From Balanoglossus misakiensis (lineage: Eukaryota; Hemichordata): a stretch of DNA of 64,000 nt. A program made the translations under genes and the position numbers. Of the stretch, positions 24,710-37,022 are shown in pieces. The first letter of the stretch is position 1; each line of letters begins with the position of its first letter. The notes beneath the pieces are model-generated. The model was not told where the DNA came from. It did no database searches and was given only the letters and a program-made list of their open reading frames with translations. The stretch spans positions 12,090,001 through 12,154,000 of the forward strand of contig CM082584.2 of assembly GCA_040954595.2 (NCBI GenBank), read 5' to 3'.

Positions 24710-26416
24710 CTGCAAAAGCAAAACGAAGACTCGAGTACATGTATATCTCGACTGCACACGTGTTTTGAGTGCGTGGGCATGTTAACACCTGGAATTGGGT
24801 ACTGACCAATCAAATATTAGGTATGTTTGGTAGTCATTTCACAATGCACACGGATTGAAAGTGATATTTTCATTCTTGCATTGCGTTCACTTTATGATCA
24901 GTTCAACACACTGCACTCTCTTGTCAAAACGCAAAGGGGATCTTTGAAAGTATGCCCATGGTGAGACTTGGTGGAGAATCGTCAATCAGAGAAGTGAGAG
25001 GGGTTGGGTTCGTGGGATTTTGTTTTATTATTGGAAGATTCCACGGGACCAGCCATGCTGTACGCCTCGGCCCTGACATCAGCTTTTACGCACACTAATT
25101 TTACGTGATTAACGTTGTTGCCTTGAAATACAGGCATGCTTCACGAGGGTAAAGACTCGAAAGAAAGTGCTAACATAACGAATTCTCGTGGACATTGTAT
25201 GTTTTGCTTATTGGAGGAAAGGAATAACAACTGACACCCGATGGCTATCAAATGCGTGGGTGCAATGACACACGAAGGCGGAAGTAACTCGAAAATGGCA
25301 GAAGTGCTTCTATTAAAAATATTAGTCAGACTTTCGGACTGAAAGTAGACTTATTGTACAGGTTTCGCGTTGGCATAGCCATTAAAAAGCGGTTTCTTTA
25401 CTTAGCTAGGCTAAAATGTAAACTGAACTAGGATACATGTCTCAGAGACATTTGAAAGTTTGTACGAAACTCGGTGCGCATACACATAAATATAAACAAA
25501 TGGAGTCTGAAACACGCTAGAAAATCAACCTTTATACATAATTGAGTCTCTGAGTTGAAAATGAAGTGTTCATAGGCCTATAGGCCGAATTGGTAGCAGA
25601 AGTGTGCCGAAAGCGTGTGGTTGTACATTACCTATAGCATTTTACGTCCATGCTATAGCATACAACATGCGCCGTATGTTTGTCAACACAGCGCGGTCGA
25701 TAACGTCATCGCAACTTACCTTAAAACAACAGTGACACTTTTAGTTTGTGTTCACCTCTGGGAAGACCGAGCTTATACACTCCCAACAAGCAACGGTTAA
25801 ACTTATATTAACGGCGAAGCTATGCTATAAGCGAGTTTTTCTTCCTGGTGAAGGTTTATTGTTTAATTTCAATTGATCTAGCAAAGCAACCTTTCACCCG
25901 GCATAGATTCATACGTTGCATCCCGGAACTTGGTTTAAAAATTAACAAGAGATTGTATAAGTTCGAGTGCTGTGTAACTGTATAACTAAAAGTACGGACG
26001 TTTAAAGTGATAGGCTAAATCATGCGTGAGAAAGAGGGGGAGAGGAGGAGGAGAAAGAGGAGGGAGGGAGGAATCCAAATAACTTTATCACACAATACGA
26101 CCAATACTGTACTGTCGTTCGAACGTCAACACTTTGCACTTTGGTATTTTGGTTTAGGGGAAGGGTTTTGATTTAAACGAACGAATTTTCCTTTTTAGAC
26201 GACTGCGACAATCTGAGACGATATATGTGCATGATTTATATCTAAATCTATGCAGACTTACAACAAAACATCCCTGACGATAGAATGGATTCTCCCGGCA
26301 GGTAAAAAGTGGATATTCCCTCATTGTGGAGCTTCTGAGAGCTCGCAGTCCTGGGCCAGGGACGGTCAATGTCAAGTGTCTAGATCTATCGGCTTCTCCG
26401 TTTCGACAGGGAAAAA
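24710..26416. other. divergent promoter region between membrane-protein gene and SLC13 gene
   Basis: It holds the likely 5' noncoding exon of the minus-strand gene (starting somewhere near 25850-25950, donor after 25720). Transcripts would diverge within roughly 0.5 kb of the SLC13 ATG at 26417. No other coding exon was identified; a minus-strand signal-peptide exon was looked for and not found. Confidence 0.5.
26031..26076. repeat. GA-rich purine tract
   Basis: About 45 bp of G and A (GAGAAAGAGGGGGAGAGGAGG and similar) in the divergent intergenic region, 340 bp before the SLC13 start codon. GAGA-type tracts are common near promoters; no specific role is supported. Confidence 0.6.
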
Positions 26417-29400
26417 ATGGACGGCGAAAGTCAAGAGCAACAAGCACCGCCGCCCAGTCGGTTGAAGGCAATATTGTCGTTCAAGAAAACGGCTATTTTC
26501 GCCATCACGCCGATATTACTGGCGCCTCTACCGATGTATATTCCGGAGACGGTGAGTCATTATTTTGACTTCTTCTAGTCAGTCCAGACGTTGCTAAGAT
26601 ATCGATTGTCCTCGAAGATTTATAAATGGCGTACTTCTACTTGCACCGCACGATAAAATAAACATCATCCATGATAAGTATATAACCAAATAAATCATAA
26701 TTTTAATACCATGCCTCAATTTTACATCTTTCACTCCTATGATGTGACGTGTGACCTTGGGTGGCATTTCATGAGATCAGTTCCCGAGTTAAATGTCTCA
26801 TCATCGACATTGCAGTCTCAGTTTTCCAATCTAGTGATGAAGAGACAGTGCATGTGACATCTTGTTTCTCAAAGCAATATTCTGAACAATTATGTTCCGT
26901 TTTTCTGCCGTATTAGAGAAATTTGTAACGATGCTGGCAAGCGTGACATTGGCATCGGATTCTCTGGGTCTGGGTGCTATGGTAACTCCTCTTTAGTAAC
27001 TTAGTCACGTCGAAATTATTAGTCAGAGCATGATTGTGAATGATGTGTTTACAATCATGGGATGCAGTGCGCAGTGTTTTTTTCCTGTGAAGACGGATTT
27101 CATACATTTGAGGCGTATATATACCCTTTATACAATTTTGAAAGATGATAAGAAATTCATGTTAATGGCAGCTTGTTTTAAAACAAATATCTAAACGTGA
27201 AATTAAATGTCACAGTCGTCCGTCAACAGTCATCAGTTGACAGTGATTCACGCTCGGTTTGTTGCAGGAGTGCAATACGGGAGAGTGGAAAATTCCATCT
27301 ACTGAGCCATCTACTGTAAAGCGATAGGAGTCGCCCTCGGGTCAGACCGGCCTTCATTGGCTGTTGAGTGTTCGCATTAGCATGACTTTCCAGGATTTGC
27401 AAATGTCAGATTTCTTGCTTGTGGGACTGCTGATAAGTCAACCACTGAATTCTAAGTTTAATTGACCACTCGTATTTTTTCGACCTTTAAAAATCGATGT
27501 CAGTTAATGTTAACCGAAGTTAGGCTTTGATAAAAATAAACCTACGTAGCATAAAATACTGGCATGCTATAACAGAAGACAGAAACAACAACAAACAAAA
27601 AATTCAAATCAATTATGTCTGTCCTCATGTGCAGACATTTTTCATATCATTCTACGTTTGCTGTTTCGTCTTGCAGGAGTCCCTGGCTGCATACGTAGCT
27701 CTGCTTCTGGCCGTTTACTGGGTCTTTGAAGTTGTCCCTCTAGCCGTGACGGCTCTCCTTCCCATCATCCTCTTTCCCCTGCTGGGAATCCTCGACTCCA
27801 AGACGACATGCAGCAATTATTTCAAAGACACCAACGTGCTCTTCGTCGGTGGTCTGATCGTCGCTGTCGCAGTGGAGAAGTGGAACTTGCACAAACGAAT
27901 CGCTCTTCGAGTGCTGCTATTGGTCGGATCGAAACCCAAGTGGTAACTATAGCTATTATATTCGACATCTATGATAACTTTAGTCTGGTTCCCTGCCCCA
28001 ATCCCACCGCTGGCTGCGCTATGCTAAAGGGAAAGGGTTAGGGTTAGGCCAGCGGTGGGATTGGGGCAGGGAACCAGACTATGATAACTTGTTTCTATGG
28101 AGTGAATTGTCAATCCATCAAAAATCTGCTCAAGATTGACAAAACTTCTCAAACAACAACTCAAACAGCGCTTCTCATCAAGTGTCTATGAACACCACCA
28201 TAGTACTGTACGACAGAGTGTTAATTCGTGTGGGAAAAGGACATGCGTCACAGGCTCGAAAATGTGTAAGTTTTCAAATATTAAACTTTTTATTTGTCTT
28301 CACTCCTATTTTATAGGATTATGTTCGGTTTCATGGTAACTACTGCGTTTTTATCAATGTGGATCAGCAACACGGCGACAACAGCTATGATGGTCCCCGT
28401 TGCCAAGGCAGTAGTGACAGAATTGTGTTGTCAAGACGACAAGGTGAGCTCACAGACCCCTCAAGGGATGTCTGTAAAAGGTCAATTTTGTAGATTATAG
28501 ATGGCTCTGATGAGGCAACTCCTACTCACAGACAAATGCCACTAATCGACTGATCTCAAAAAGCTACGATTTAGAATCAGACTTTCAGTTCTATTTACGT
28601 ATGTTCGTGTTATTCTTATTTTCTTGTTTGTATCGCCTGTGCATTTTACTTATGGAGGCTGATAAAAGTACGAAACCGAACGTAAACAAGAAGAAGGCAT
28701 CCCTGCCGAAGGCTGGATGGTCACACCAGTCTATCAAAGAACTCGCACTGCCCTCTAGCAACACAGAAGAGAGAAACCCTATGATTCAAAATGGCGAACC
28801 GGAAATGGAATCACACTTCGACGAAGTTGAAATGAACGAAATTCAAGTGATGACGTAGGTTCAATCATGTTCAAGACATTTATCAGAGTTTCTGTGTCTC
28901 AGCTAAAAATAGAAATGGCAGTGCGGACAAACAGATCGATCGTCACTGTTGGGCTGATTACTTTTACCACCCCAACAATTCTGATTGGTCAGTTCAACTC
29001 CGCACACCGTAAACAGGTAGACTACAGCACTTGTGATTGGTCAATTACGCTCTGCACTCTTACAACAGGTGTGACGTAGAGGCGCCAGACAATCTACGTT
29101 GACACGGGCGATGACCCCATAATGTTGTACGCATCTCTGACGTGTCTCCAAACTACGCTATTGAATCATTTTGTTGTTTAGACATTGACGAAGAGCCAGA
29201 CATTTTCTTCCCTGCGCAGGGCAAGTGGTGACATCGTGAATGGGCATCTGGAGATCAAAGAAGACATCGTGGGCGATGAGGATTTCTACATCGACGAAAA
29301 TGCGAGAAGGAAGAAAAACGAAGACCTGCAGAAGGGAATATTCTTGTGTGTTGCGTACGCAGCTAACATTGGTGGCACTGGTACACTCACTGGTACCAAT

Positions 29401-31542
29401 CCTAACCTCGTACTGGCTGGACAGGTTGAAAGGTGATTTTACATTGGCCTTATAAGCTCATTCGGGACAGATTTTCAGAAACGTGATGATGATTATTTTC
29501 CACATTCTCCTGTTTAACATTTGGATACCAGTTACCAATTGAATACCCGCTCTTATTTTCCAGTCTGTACAGTCGGGAAGCTGGGGTTAACTTCGGAACT
29601 TGGTTTGCATTTGCCTTTCCTGGTATGGTGATTACTTTGCTTCTATGCTGGTTCCTTCTGGATTTTATGTATTTGAATTTGAAGTAAGTCAGTTTTATTT
29701 CTGAATGCCTACGTTATTACGTTTCGACTCAGACATGTCGATAGCGTGTATCATGAATATCAGCAAGCCTTATGTCACGCTCGGAGAATGAGTTCATGCA
29801 TATTTATTTCCAAATGCACATTTTGTATATCAAAGGAACGAAATTGTCAGTTGCTTCAAGAATATCTGTAGCAACAGATCGGAGATACAAAACAACAACG
29901 AGGAATCTGACTCCGTGAGACGAATTTTCCGAGAGCAGTACGAAGAACTTGGTCCAACATCGTAAGTTTCACCACAGTTATACCCATACCATGTGCGATC
30001 ATGATGATACCCCTCGTTATGATTTTTTAAAGATATCAAATGAGATTTATTACAAGTCTGTAATCCCCCCTCTCTCCTATCCTTTATAGGTGGGCAGAAA
30101 TTGCTGTTTCGTGTCACTTTGGAGTACTAGCGCTCCTCTGGCTGACGAGAGATCCCGGCTTTGTACCTGGCTGGGGCATATATTTTGAAGACGGGTACGT
30201 CTCCGTTTTGTGGAAAATTATATGGCTTGGTATAAAAAAAAAGTCCATGATGGCTTTAGCATTTTGTGGTGGGTCATATTGGTTGCATGACATGCTGGGT
30301 TGAACTCTGATTTTTATAATGTTTTATTTAGTTATGTGACAGACGCAACCGCAGCGATGATGGTAGCCATATCGCTGTTCGTATTCCCTTGTCGACGTCC
30401 AAATCTGTCTTGTTGGCAAAGAAGCCAAGGTAGGATCATCTGTCTCGTTGCCCCAGTTTCCTAGACAAAATCATGGGTCTATGGTTCAATCCAAATACTA
30501 ATTTCTGTCTAAATTTAGACAGTAACAAAATGGGTTCAGTGCCAGCCATACTCGACTGGAACAGCGTCAATTCATCTCTACCGTGGAGTGTGGTCATCTT
30601 GCTTGGTGGAAGTTTTGCATTGGCCGATGGAATCAAGGTATGCCGGTATCAAGTTTTGTTCTCTCAAATTACACTCTGCTCGATCTAGCCATCGCCTATA
30701 GATGCCTAGATGCCTCATGTTGTGAATCATTTTTTTTCCCCAGACTTCTGGTTTGACTGATTGGATTGGAGATCAGATGACAGGTTTGTCGTCCGTGCCG
30801 CCAATCGCCGTGGCCTTTGCCGGAACTTTGGTGGTGGCCATATTCACAGAGATCACCAGCAACACCGCAACAGCGACAATATTCCTGCCAGTCCTCGGAA
30901 AACTAGTAAGAGTCGAGTCGTCATATTTATATGATGCAGACAGTTTTAATTACTAGTATCACTTGCCCAAAGCGATTCAGTGGAACTGAGAAAGCCATTC
31001 TGACCTTTGTATCGTAACTTCAAATAATCTTACTGCCTCTAATTCCCATCCACTCTGTCTATACGTTGTCTCTTACAGGGCGAGGCGGTGCACGTGAACC
31101 CGTTGTATCTCATGCTCCCGGCTTGTCTGACCTGTTCGTATGCTTTCCTGTTACCCATAGCAACGCCTCCAAACGCAATTGCGTTTTCCTACGGGGTCCT
31201 GTCTGTGTCGGACATGGTAAGACAGTATTGTTAAATTCACACCCTTACATTTTATATCGAAGATGGTGCCCCGAATATGGATTTAAGCTAAGATCTACAG
31301 TCGAAGGAAATGAAAATACCCTGATCATTCAATATTTTCAGGTGAAGGCTGGCACACCGATGACAATCATCGCCATTCTTCTGGCGCTGTTGAATACATA
31401 CGTCATGGGTTCTGTGTTGTTCGACGTCACCAATTACCCCGACTGGGCAGACTCTGCACTGGCTACAACAGCGTCCCCTAACGTCACTGGTTTGCCGTGC
31501 GTGGCCAATATTCTACCAACCGTACAGGTGGCTAACTTGTAA
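26417..31542 (+). CDS. SLC13A2/3/5: SLC13-family Na+/di- or tricarboxylate cotransporter (13 exons, ~678 aa)
   Basis: It resembles human NaDC1, NaDC3 and NaCT along its whole length; these plasma-membrane carriers take up succinate, citrate and related anions with sodium. Exons: 26417-26551, 27677-27942, 28317-28443, 28658-28846, 29182-29432, 29564-29683, 29836-29961, 30090-30194, 30332-30429, 30519-30637, 30744-30905, 31079-31216, 31342-31542. Family marks: [33 protein letters not shown], the two Ser-Asn-Thr substrate/sodium hairpins ([12 protein letters not shown] and [12 protein letters not shown]), [31 protein letters not shown]. At ~678 aa it is ~100 longer than human relatives, mainly from the charged cytoplasmic loop in exons 4-5. 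The exon 4 donor (CAA|GTGATG) was chosen because phase demands it; a better-looking GTAGGT eight bases on breaks the frame. The exact paralogue cannot be assigned; it may predate the vertebrate split. Confidence 0.93.
27981..28080. mobile_element. 100 bp hairpin insertion with perfect 32 bp arms and 10 bp flanking repeat
   Basis: The arms 27982-28013 and 28049-28080 are perfect reverse complements (AGTCTGGTTCCCTGCCCCAA and onward). The 35 bp loop contains GGGTTAGGGTTAGG, two telomere-type units. ATGATAACTT flanks both sides (27971-27980 and 28081-28090), extended by CT on each side, as expected for a target-site duplication. It lies in the SLC13 intron after exon 27677-27942. I do not recognise the family. 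Confidence 0.8.
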
Positions 31543-33085
31543 ACTGCACTTGTCGTGTTGCCACAGACAGAGTACATGTATGTTTTATCGGACACACAGC
31601 CATTACACGCCTCCCAGATTCACGGCAGATTCACAAATATCAAAGTGCTTCAATATTGGGCATCGTGTCAATGTCGTGCTTATAGAAGAGGCGTGAAGAG
31701 TCTCTTTTACAAGGAAAGCGAGCGGTCAGATGTTCCCGTGCAATAATTTACGTCAGTGGTGCTTTAAATATACGTGATGCTTCCTACCGATATATAGAAT
31801 GCGCTTCATAGATATATTTAAATTTAACAAAATGCAGCTGTCATGTTTTAAACAGTGAAAAAATTAAAGTGGGTTGAGCAGTGGCTGTGTTTTGTTGCAC
31901 ATTTTGGCTTCTCCGCCAAGAGTTCAGAAACCAACGGTACACACACTGCAGTGTCCTGTACGTACCCACGTGCCTACTTGTTCAACGCTGTCTCCATGGC
32001 AGCCGGGTAGACAGGTAAACAAGGTACGCATAAAGCTGGGATGTCACCAGTTTGCCGGAGTATCAGTGAAGAATATTGGACTGACAAAATAAGCCGATTG
32101 TTTTGCGCTTGATGAACTTCTATCTGCGTCGTTATATTGACATATTCTCGGGTTATGCAACGAGACTTTGCTTTAGCCACCAATACGGCTGTTCTATTGT
32201 GTCTATATTAAAATACAGCTGTACACAGAAGGGAGAGCCTACTGCATTTGTATCTGGAATTCTAAAGATCATGCGCTGGCACAAAACATCTGGGACAGCC
32301 ACTGTTTGAATACACCAGATGCGTTGTACAATAACACGCATTGTGCCACTTACCCGGACTTTTTGTGACAACTGACCGTTAGATTCCGCGAGAGACTTGA
32401 CCACACAAACTCTAAAAATATTGTTTTAAAATGCGTTTGGCTTTCCTCAGAAGAGATATTTACGTAACTGTCTCTTGACATTTTTTTACACAAAGGCGCT
32501 CTCAGTGCGAAAATCGGATTTAGTGGACTAAAGTTTTAAATTCTTTCGGCATAGCCGATGGAATAATCTCGTTGTTAAGCAATCCAAGGAATTGAGTATT
32601 GATCAGCTATTAGAGATTATAAGATACAAGGGACCTTTTCGAGGTGTTTAGAGAAGAATACAATAAACTGAACCAAAGTAGCGGTTTCATTCACTGAGGC
32701 TTTACAATGTATTGACTGTAGCCCACTGTGGTGGAACTCATACAACTGGCCAAGCAGATAAAGAGTTGTTTTTGGTTGACGGGGCCTTTGTTTACTTGTT
32801 GAGGGCGTGCAATTGATCACGCGAAGGCTTTGGTTGTGACGAGCAGACCAAAGGGCAAACCAACCAAGAGCCACTCAGATAAAGGGTTTGACTGGACGAA
32901 TTTAGTTCATTTGGGGTGCTGTGATTTGAAGTCTGTTTTGTTCATGTCCACGGTTGGTACCCTCGTCAAACTAAATTCCTAGGAGTTTACTAGTAAGAAG
33001 ACCATATGCTGGTGAGGTATTTTTCCTCGTGACTGACAGTAACATCGACGCCTGGCCCCGGAGATTCGGACCTGACGAAGAAGCC
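31543..33085. other. SLC13 3' UTR and gene-free spacer
   Basis: ATTAAA at 31863-31868 is the first plausible poly(A) signal after the SLC13 stop. The rest (to 33085) contains only short overlapping open frames without recognisable domains. The reading frame of the next gene is open back to 32975 but has no in-frame ATG there, so this stretch may include the end of an upstream intron of that gene. Confidence 0.5.
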
Positions 33086-36000
33086 ATGGTCGACAGCGTT
33101 CCTAGGGACTTCACAGATGGTCTGTTGGTGGATGACCGCTTTCGGGCTGAGCGGCGGGCGGCTGCTCGCAGGGGCGCGGCCAACTACAAGAACTTGGAAG
33201 CCCTGGCGCAGAAGTTCTGGAAATCCCAGGAACCGAGAATGCCCAACGTCAGTCGCAGAAGACCGGTTCTCCAGCCGATCTCGGAGCGCAAAACACACCC
33301 AGTTTCGACCAACGGTAGTGACCATGTAAGCACTCGTCAAATATTTGCGAACGTACCAGTGAAAAACAGGGTGCACTTCGCTGACGGGACGCCTGTAAAT
33401 ATTGCTTCGACAGAAGAGAGGACGGACTTTTCGCTCTTCGAAGATGTCGTAAACGCCGAGCCCATGCAACCAGAAACCAGCGATCGGATACATATCCGAA
33501 GGTCTACCAAGGGGTTAACAAGTGATCCATTCGAGACTAGTAGTGACGTGGTTTCTTCTGTCAAAAGCATGAGCTCTGAACCCTTGGTAACTCAACAGGG
33601 TTCTTTTAGCCTGCAACTTCAAGACGTTCCGAGTTTGAAAAACTCCTTTCAGAGTGATAGTGATGTCGTTTTGGGGTTCGAAAGGAAGCGGATGCGGACT
33701 TACTACAAGAAGAGCCCGCTCTTCAGCTCGCAAGTCGGGGACGGCCAATATGATATCGACACTTCAAGAACGTCGTTTTCAGATTCCCCGGACCTGTCGC
33801 CGCGAACTGTCTACAACCAGAGGCGACGGAAAATCGCCATGCAGTTTACGAGCAACAACGGACAGGTGACGGTGATCGAGCCTTACGGGACCGGGACGAA
33901 AGACCCGCGATGTGTGGAAGAAACTATGCAACGGGGAAACATTGACGAGCAAGAGGATGGCGACCAGGATCTCGTCGACCCGGACATGGAGATAGATTCC
34001 GTAAAATTGAGAAGAGAAAACACCGTGGCGGTTTTGAAAAGGATTGATGTCATGCTGAACGGTCCAGATAAACCCCCGGTTGCGAGCGAGCTCGGATCCA
34101 GCGTCAGGGAAGCAGATTACAGTTCGGAAAGTTTTGACTTTTCAGATTCGGAAGTTGATCTGTTTCTACCAGAGACTGTTGAAGAAGAACAAACGCCCCT
34201 GACGTACTTTGACGGTGAGTAAAAATTACTTTGTTGTTATCAAGAACGCAGAAATAAAAATAGACTATACCAAACGGTGTCAGGCCAGATACCACTTTAA
34301 CATTTACCAAGCGGACCTTTCCCAAGCATCAGTCAGTTTTAAGGATAGAAACATTGCATGGTGCGTGGGGTAAAATGTTCAGGGGTAATCGTTCTACAAC
34401 CACAGACAACTAACCAAATAATAGGCCTTTTGACGATGAAATCTCAAGCAAAGGCCAGAGGTACCCATCCGTGTCAGTTTCATTGTCAAAACGCAATAGT
34501 TGAAATATGTAACCAATAGCACTTTAACGATGCTGTACCCATTGACGCACACTCATCTTTTTTTTCCATTGTTGTAACAATCGCTTTATTTTACAACTAA
34601 CTATAACCATGTGCGACCCTGGCATTCTGATGTGACACGTCCCAGTCATTGCCTGGAAACGCGCTGTGTGTCCTGTAAATCATCACTGAAGTATGGGGGT
34701 CTGTATACTTTAAAACAAACGTTGGTGTCACAATAAATATTCCGTTACTTAAAAGAAAAAATTAACTACGAAAATGGTACACCGAATTAGAAAAAAATGG
34801 CAACGATCATTCTAGTGAAACATACTAGAACTGTTCTAGATCCGTGACAAAGTACGTCTGCCAATTATAAGCAATCGCGGTCCGGTCAATGCGGAACCCA
34901 GTTACATACATTTGGCTCACTTGGCTGTCGCATGTATACGTAGGAGTCGTAACCATGACAATGGTGGTCATTCCACGTTGGTGCGACCGTCCTTCTGTCA
35001 CCGAAGTGCTCGAAACATCTTTAAATATGAAGTGAAATCTATTTGACGCCTTGCACCTTGCGCGGAATCATGTTAGCGACGCCCCCGTTGAAAAGAACTC
35101 TCTAAAACTTAAAGAAACTAAATTTGATATCACGGTGTTTAGTTACACCAACGCGCCGGCTCTGAGGAGGTTGCGCGCTGTGTGGACAAGGTTGTCTTAG
35201 GTCAGATTGAGAAGAAAACAGCAGATATTGAGGTCGGGTCGGGGAGTGTGACTTGTTAAGATTCAAGACAAGGCTGTGCTTTGTTGCTTGCGCATGTCAT
35301 CGGGGAGTTGGAGACGTTGGCATTCGGCACTTCAACATCATGCCAAGTGTTCTACGTAATTAATCAGTGAACGTACACAGCTGACAGTATGGAATAGACC
35401 TACACACAAGCCACGTAGTTGCCTGAGGTTGTACGCGACCAAGGTTCAAATATCAGCAAATCAATCGACGGCAGACACTGCAAACGTCAGAGACAAAGAA
35501 ATCAGTCTACCTTTACATTATTCTTGTTGAAAGACATAACACGAATCACGCAACGCAGTTAAAAAGCAATGGATGACAACTCATGCATAGTAAATCGTGC
35601 AACCCAGACACGGCTTAACAACAATGTAAGGGTTCCCCGCGGTCAGAGACACCTGTCTGAGTTTTGATTAGGATGACACGTACTGGTAATTGCTATAGCA
35701 ACCACGGTTCGCCATCTTAGTCGAGTAAAGGGTAGTTATATTTAACAGTAAAATTTAAGTGTACAAATTTGACCATCTTCGTTGACCAATGTTTAGTGCG
35801 GACCGATCACAATGGCTATTATAACATGACAAACGATCTGAAGATTATGGTTGTCGAACTGGCCGCAATATCATTATCACCTAGCAACGCGTTGCTGCGG
35901 ACGAATGAATGGTGTGGTTGTCGCGCTGTTATGTGTCCCCGTCCTGTCGTTGGTGTTGCACGGTGATGTGTAATATGGGGCGAAGAATTTTCAGTGGAGT

Positions 36001-36336
36001 GGAGTGAAAATGGAAATCGTGTGAACGTCACTCAGGATGTAGAACTTCCTTCAGAAGGAGCAAGAACTTAACGTTGGAATGTCGGTTCAACATGTAGTAT
36101 GAACCATTTGCAAATGTGCAAGTTATCCCACGGAGACGCCGTACAAGACAACCCCATCTAATATAACCCCTTTCTTCTCTTTCTCAGATCCCATGGTAAT
36201 AGCCAGACAACCGGACAGCAAAGCCAGCCATGAAGACGAGTGCACGTCACTTGAAGATATTTTCAACGAGCCGAGTCTCTTCTCCAAATTGGACGTCTAC
36301 GTCAAGTGTGAAGACTGGCTGGAACGATGGTTTTAG
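33086..36336 (+). CDS. unrecognised, probably disordered 425 aa protein with RVxF-type motif (2 exons seen)
   Basis: I do not recognise this protein. Exons: 33086-34214 and 36188-36336, joined at a phase-1 GT-AG intron (FDG|D). The first in-frame ATG is 33086; the frame is open upstream to 32975, and a CTGACAG at 33040 could be an acceptor from an earlier exon, so the N-terminus is uncertain. A basic Arg/Ala-rich helix-like segment (FRAERRAAARRGAANYKNLE) comes first. KNRVHFADG (R95-F98) fits the RVxF docking motif for protein phosphatase 1. Long Ser/Asp/Glu stretches follow (SSESFDFSDSEVD), and the end is short and structured-looking: SLEDIFNEPSLFSKLDVYV, then WLERWF. The first exon is CpG-richer and longer than neighbouring exons. 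AATAAA at 36659 supports the 3' end. A PP1 link is a guess from one short motif. Confidence 0.75.
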
Positions 36337-36658
36337 AAACCTGGCATTGTATTATGATATTACAGAAGGTGTAATATAAAACTGACAATCTTTCACCAGT
36401 TTATACGAAGACTATATTGTCAAGTCGTATTTTTACGTTACTAGTAGTGTTACGATTTCTGTCCAAATTCCCGAAATATTCACTATTTCCACCAAACAAA
36501 AATAAACTCTTTCCCCGACAAAAGTATTTCACATGGCAGTACTCGGCAAGATCAGTACGGCGAGGATAACAGAAGGGAAAAGAAGTATTGTAAAGAATGT
36601 ATGTATTTACATGTGTCTGTATTATACAGATAATAGTTAACTTTGTTACCATTTTGTC

Positions 36659-36664
36659 AATAAA
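36659..36664 (+). promoter_or_regulatory. poly(A) signal AATAAA for the 425 aa gene
   Basis: AATAAA lies 323 bp after the stop codon at 36336, followed by T-rich sequence. It is the first canonical signal on this strand after the stop. Confidence 0.6.
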
Positions 36665-36761
36665 TATTTAAGTACTTCCACGTGTTTTTATCATTCCTTT
36701 TCAAACACACGGTAGCTATCGCTGTGCGTCTACAGCTTATACAAAAGTGTTTCCGTTTTCA

Positions 36762-36776
36762 CCAACTGATGGCGCT
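36762..36776. promoter_or_regulatory. CTCF-like core between two convergent genes
   Basis: CCAACTGATGGCGCTG resembles the CTCF core (AGRTGGCGC type). It lies between the convergent ends of the 425 aa gene and TM2D1. A second, better match is at 58613-58627. Motif only; occupancy is unknown. Confidence 0.3.
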
Positions 36777-36834
36777 GTTTACACGAATACCCAGGACAAG
36801 GCAGTAGAAAAGTATAATTTTACACAAAATCTCA

Positions 36835-36840
36835 TTTAAT
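36835..36840 (-). promoter_or_regulatory. candidate poly(A) signal ATTAAA for TM2D1
   Basis: Reverse complement of TTTAAT, 183 bp past the TM2D1 stop codon. It is the nearest variant signal in the right orientation. Confidence 0.4.
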
Positions 36841-37022
36841 ACTAAGTCAAAAATATGTACAATATTTCAATAAAATAAAAAAGTATCACGACAGGCAGTC
36901 AAGTTTACATGTTTTTTAAACAAAATGTAAATATCAGTGATGGGAGACCATGCTCTCTTTCACTATGCAACTTGTGGAATTTTTTTCCAGAAAAATCACG
37001 ACCTCTATTTTCTTCTGCAAAG

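Noticed and set aside
28847-28859. GTAGGT donor at 28855 for SLC13 exon 4
   Set aside because: Better consensus than GTGATG at 28847, but it leaves phase 2 and the next exon must start in phase 0.
33029-33085. GTG at 33029 as start of the 425 aa protein
   Set aside because: Non-ATG starts are rare in animals; either ATG 33086 or an upstream spliced exon is more likely.
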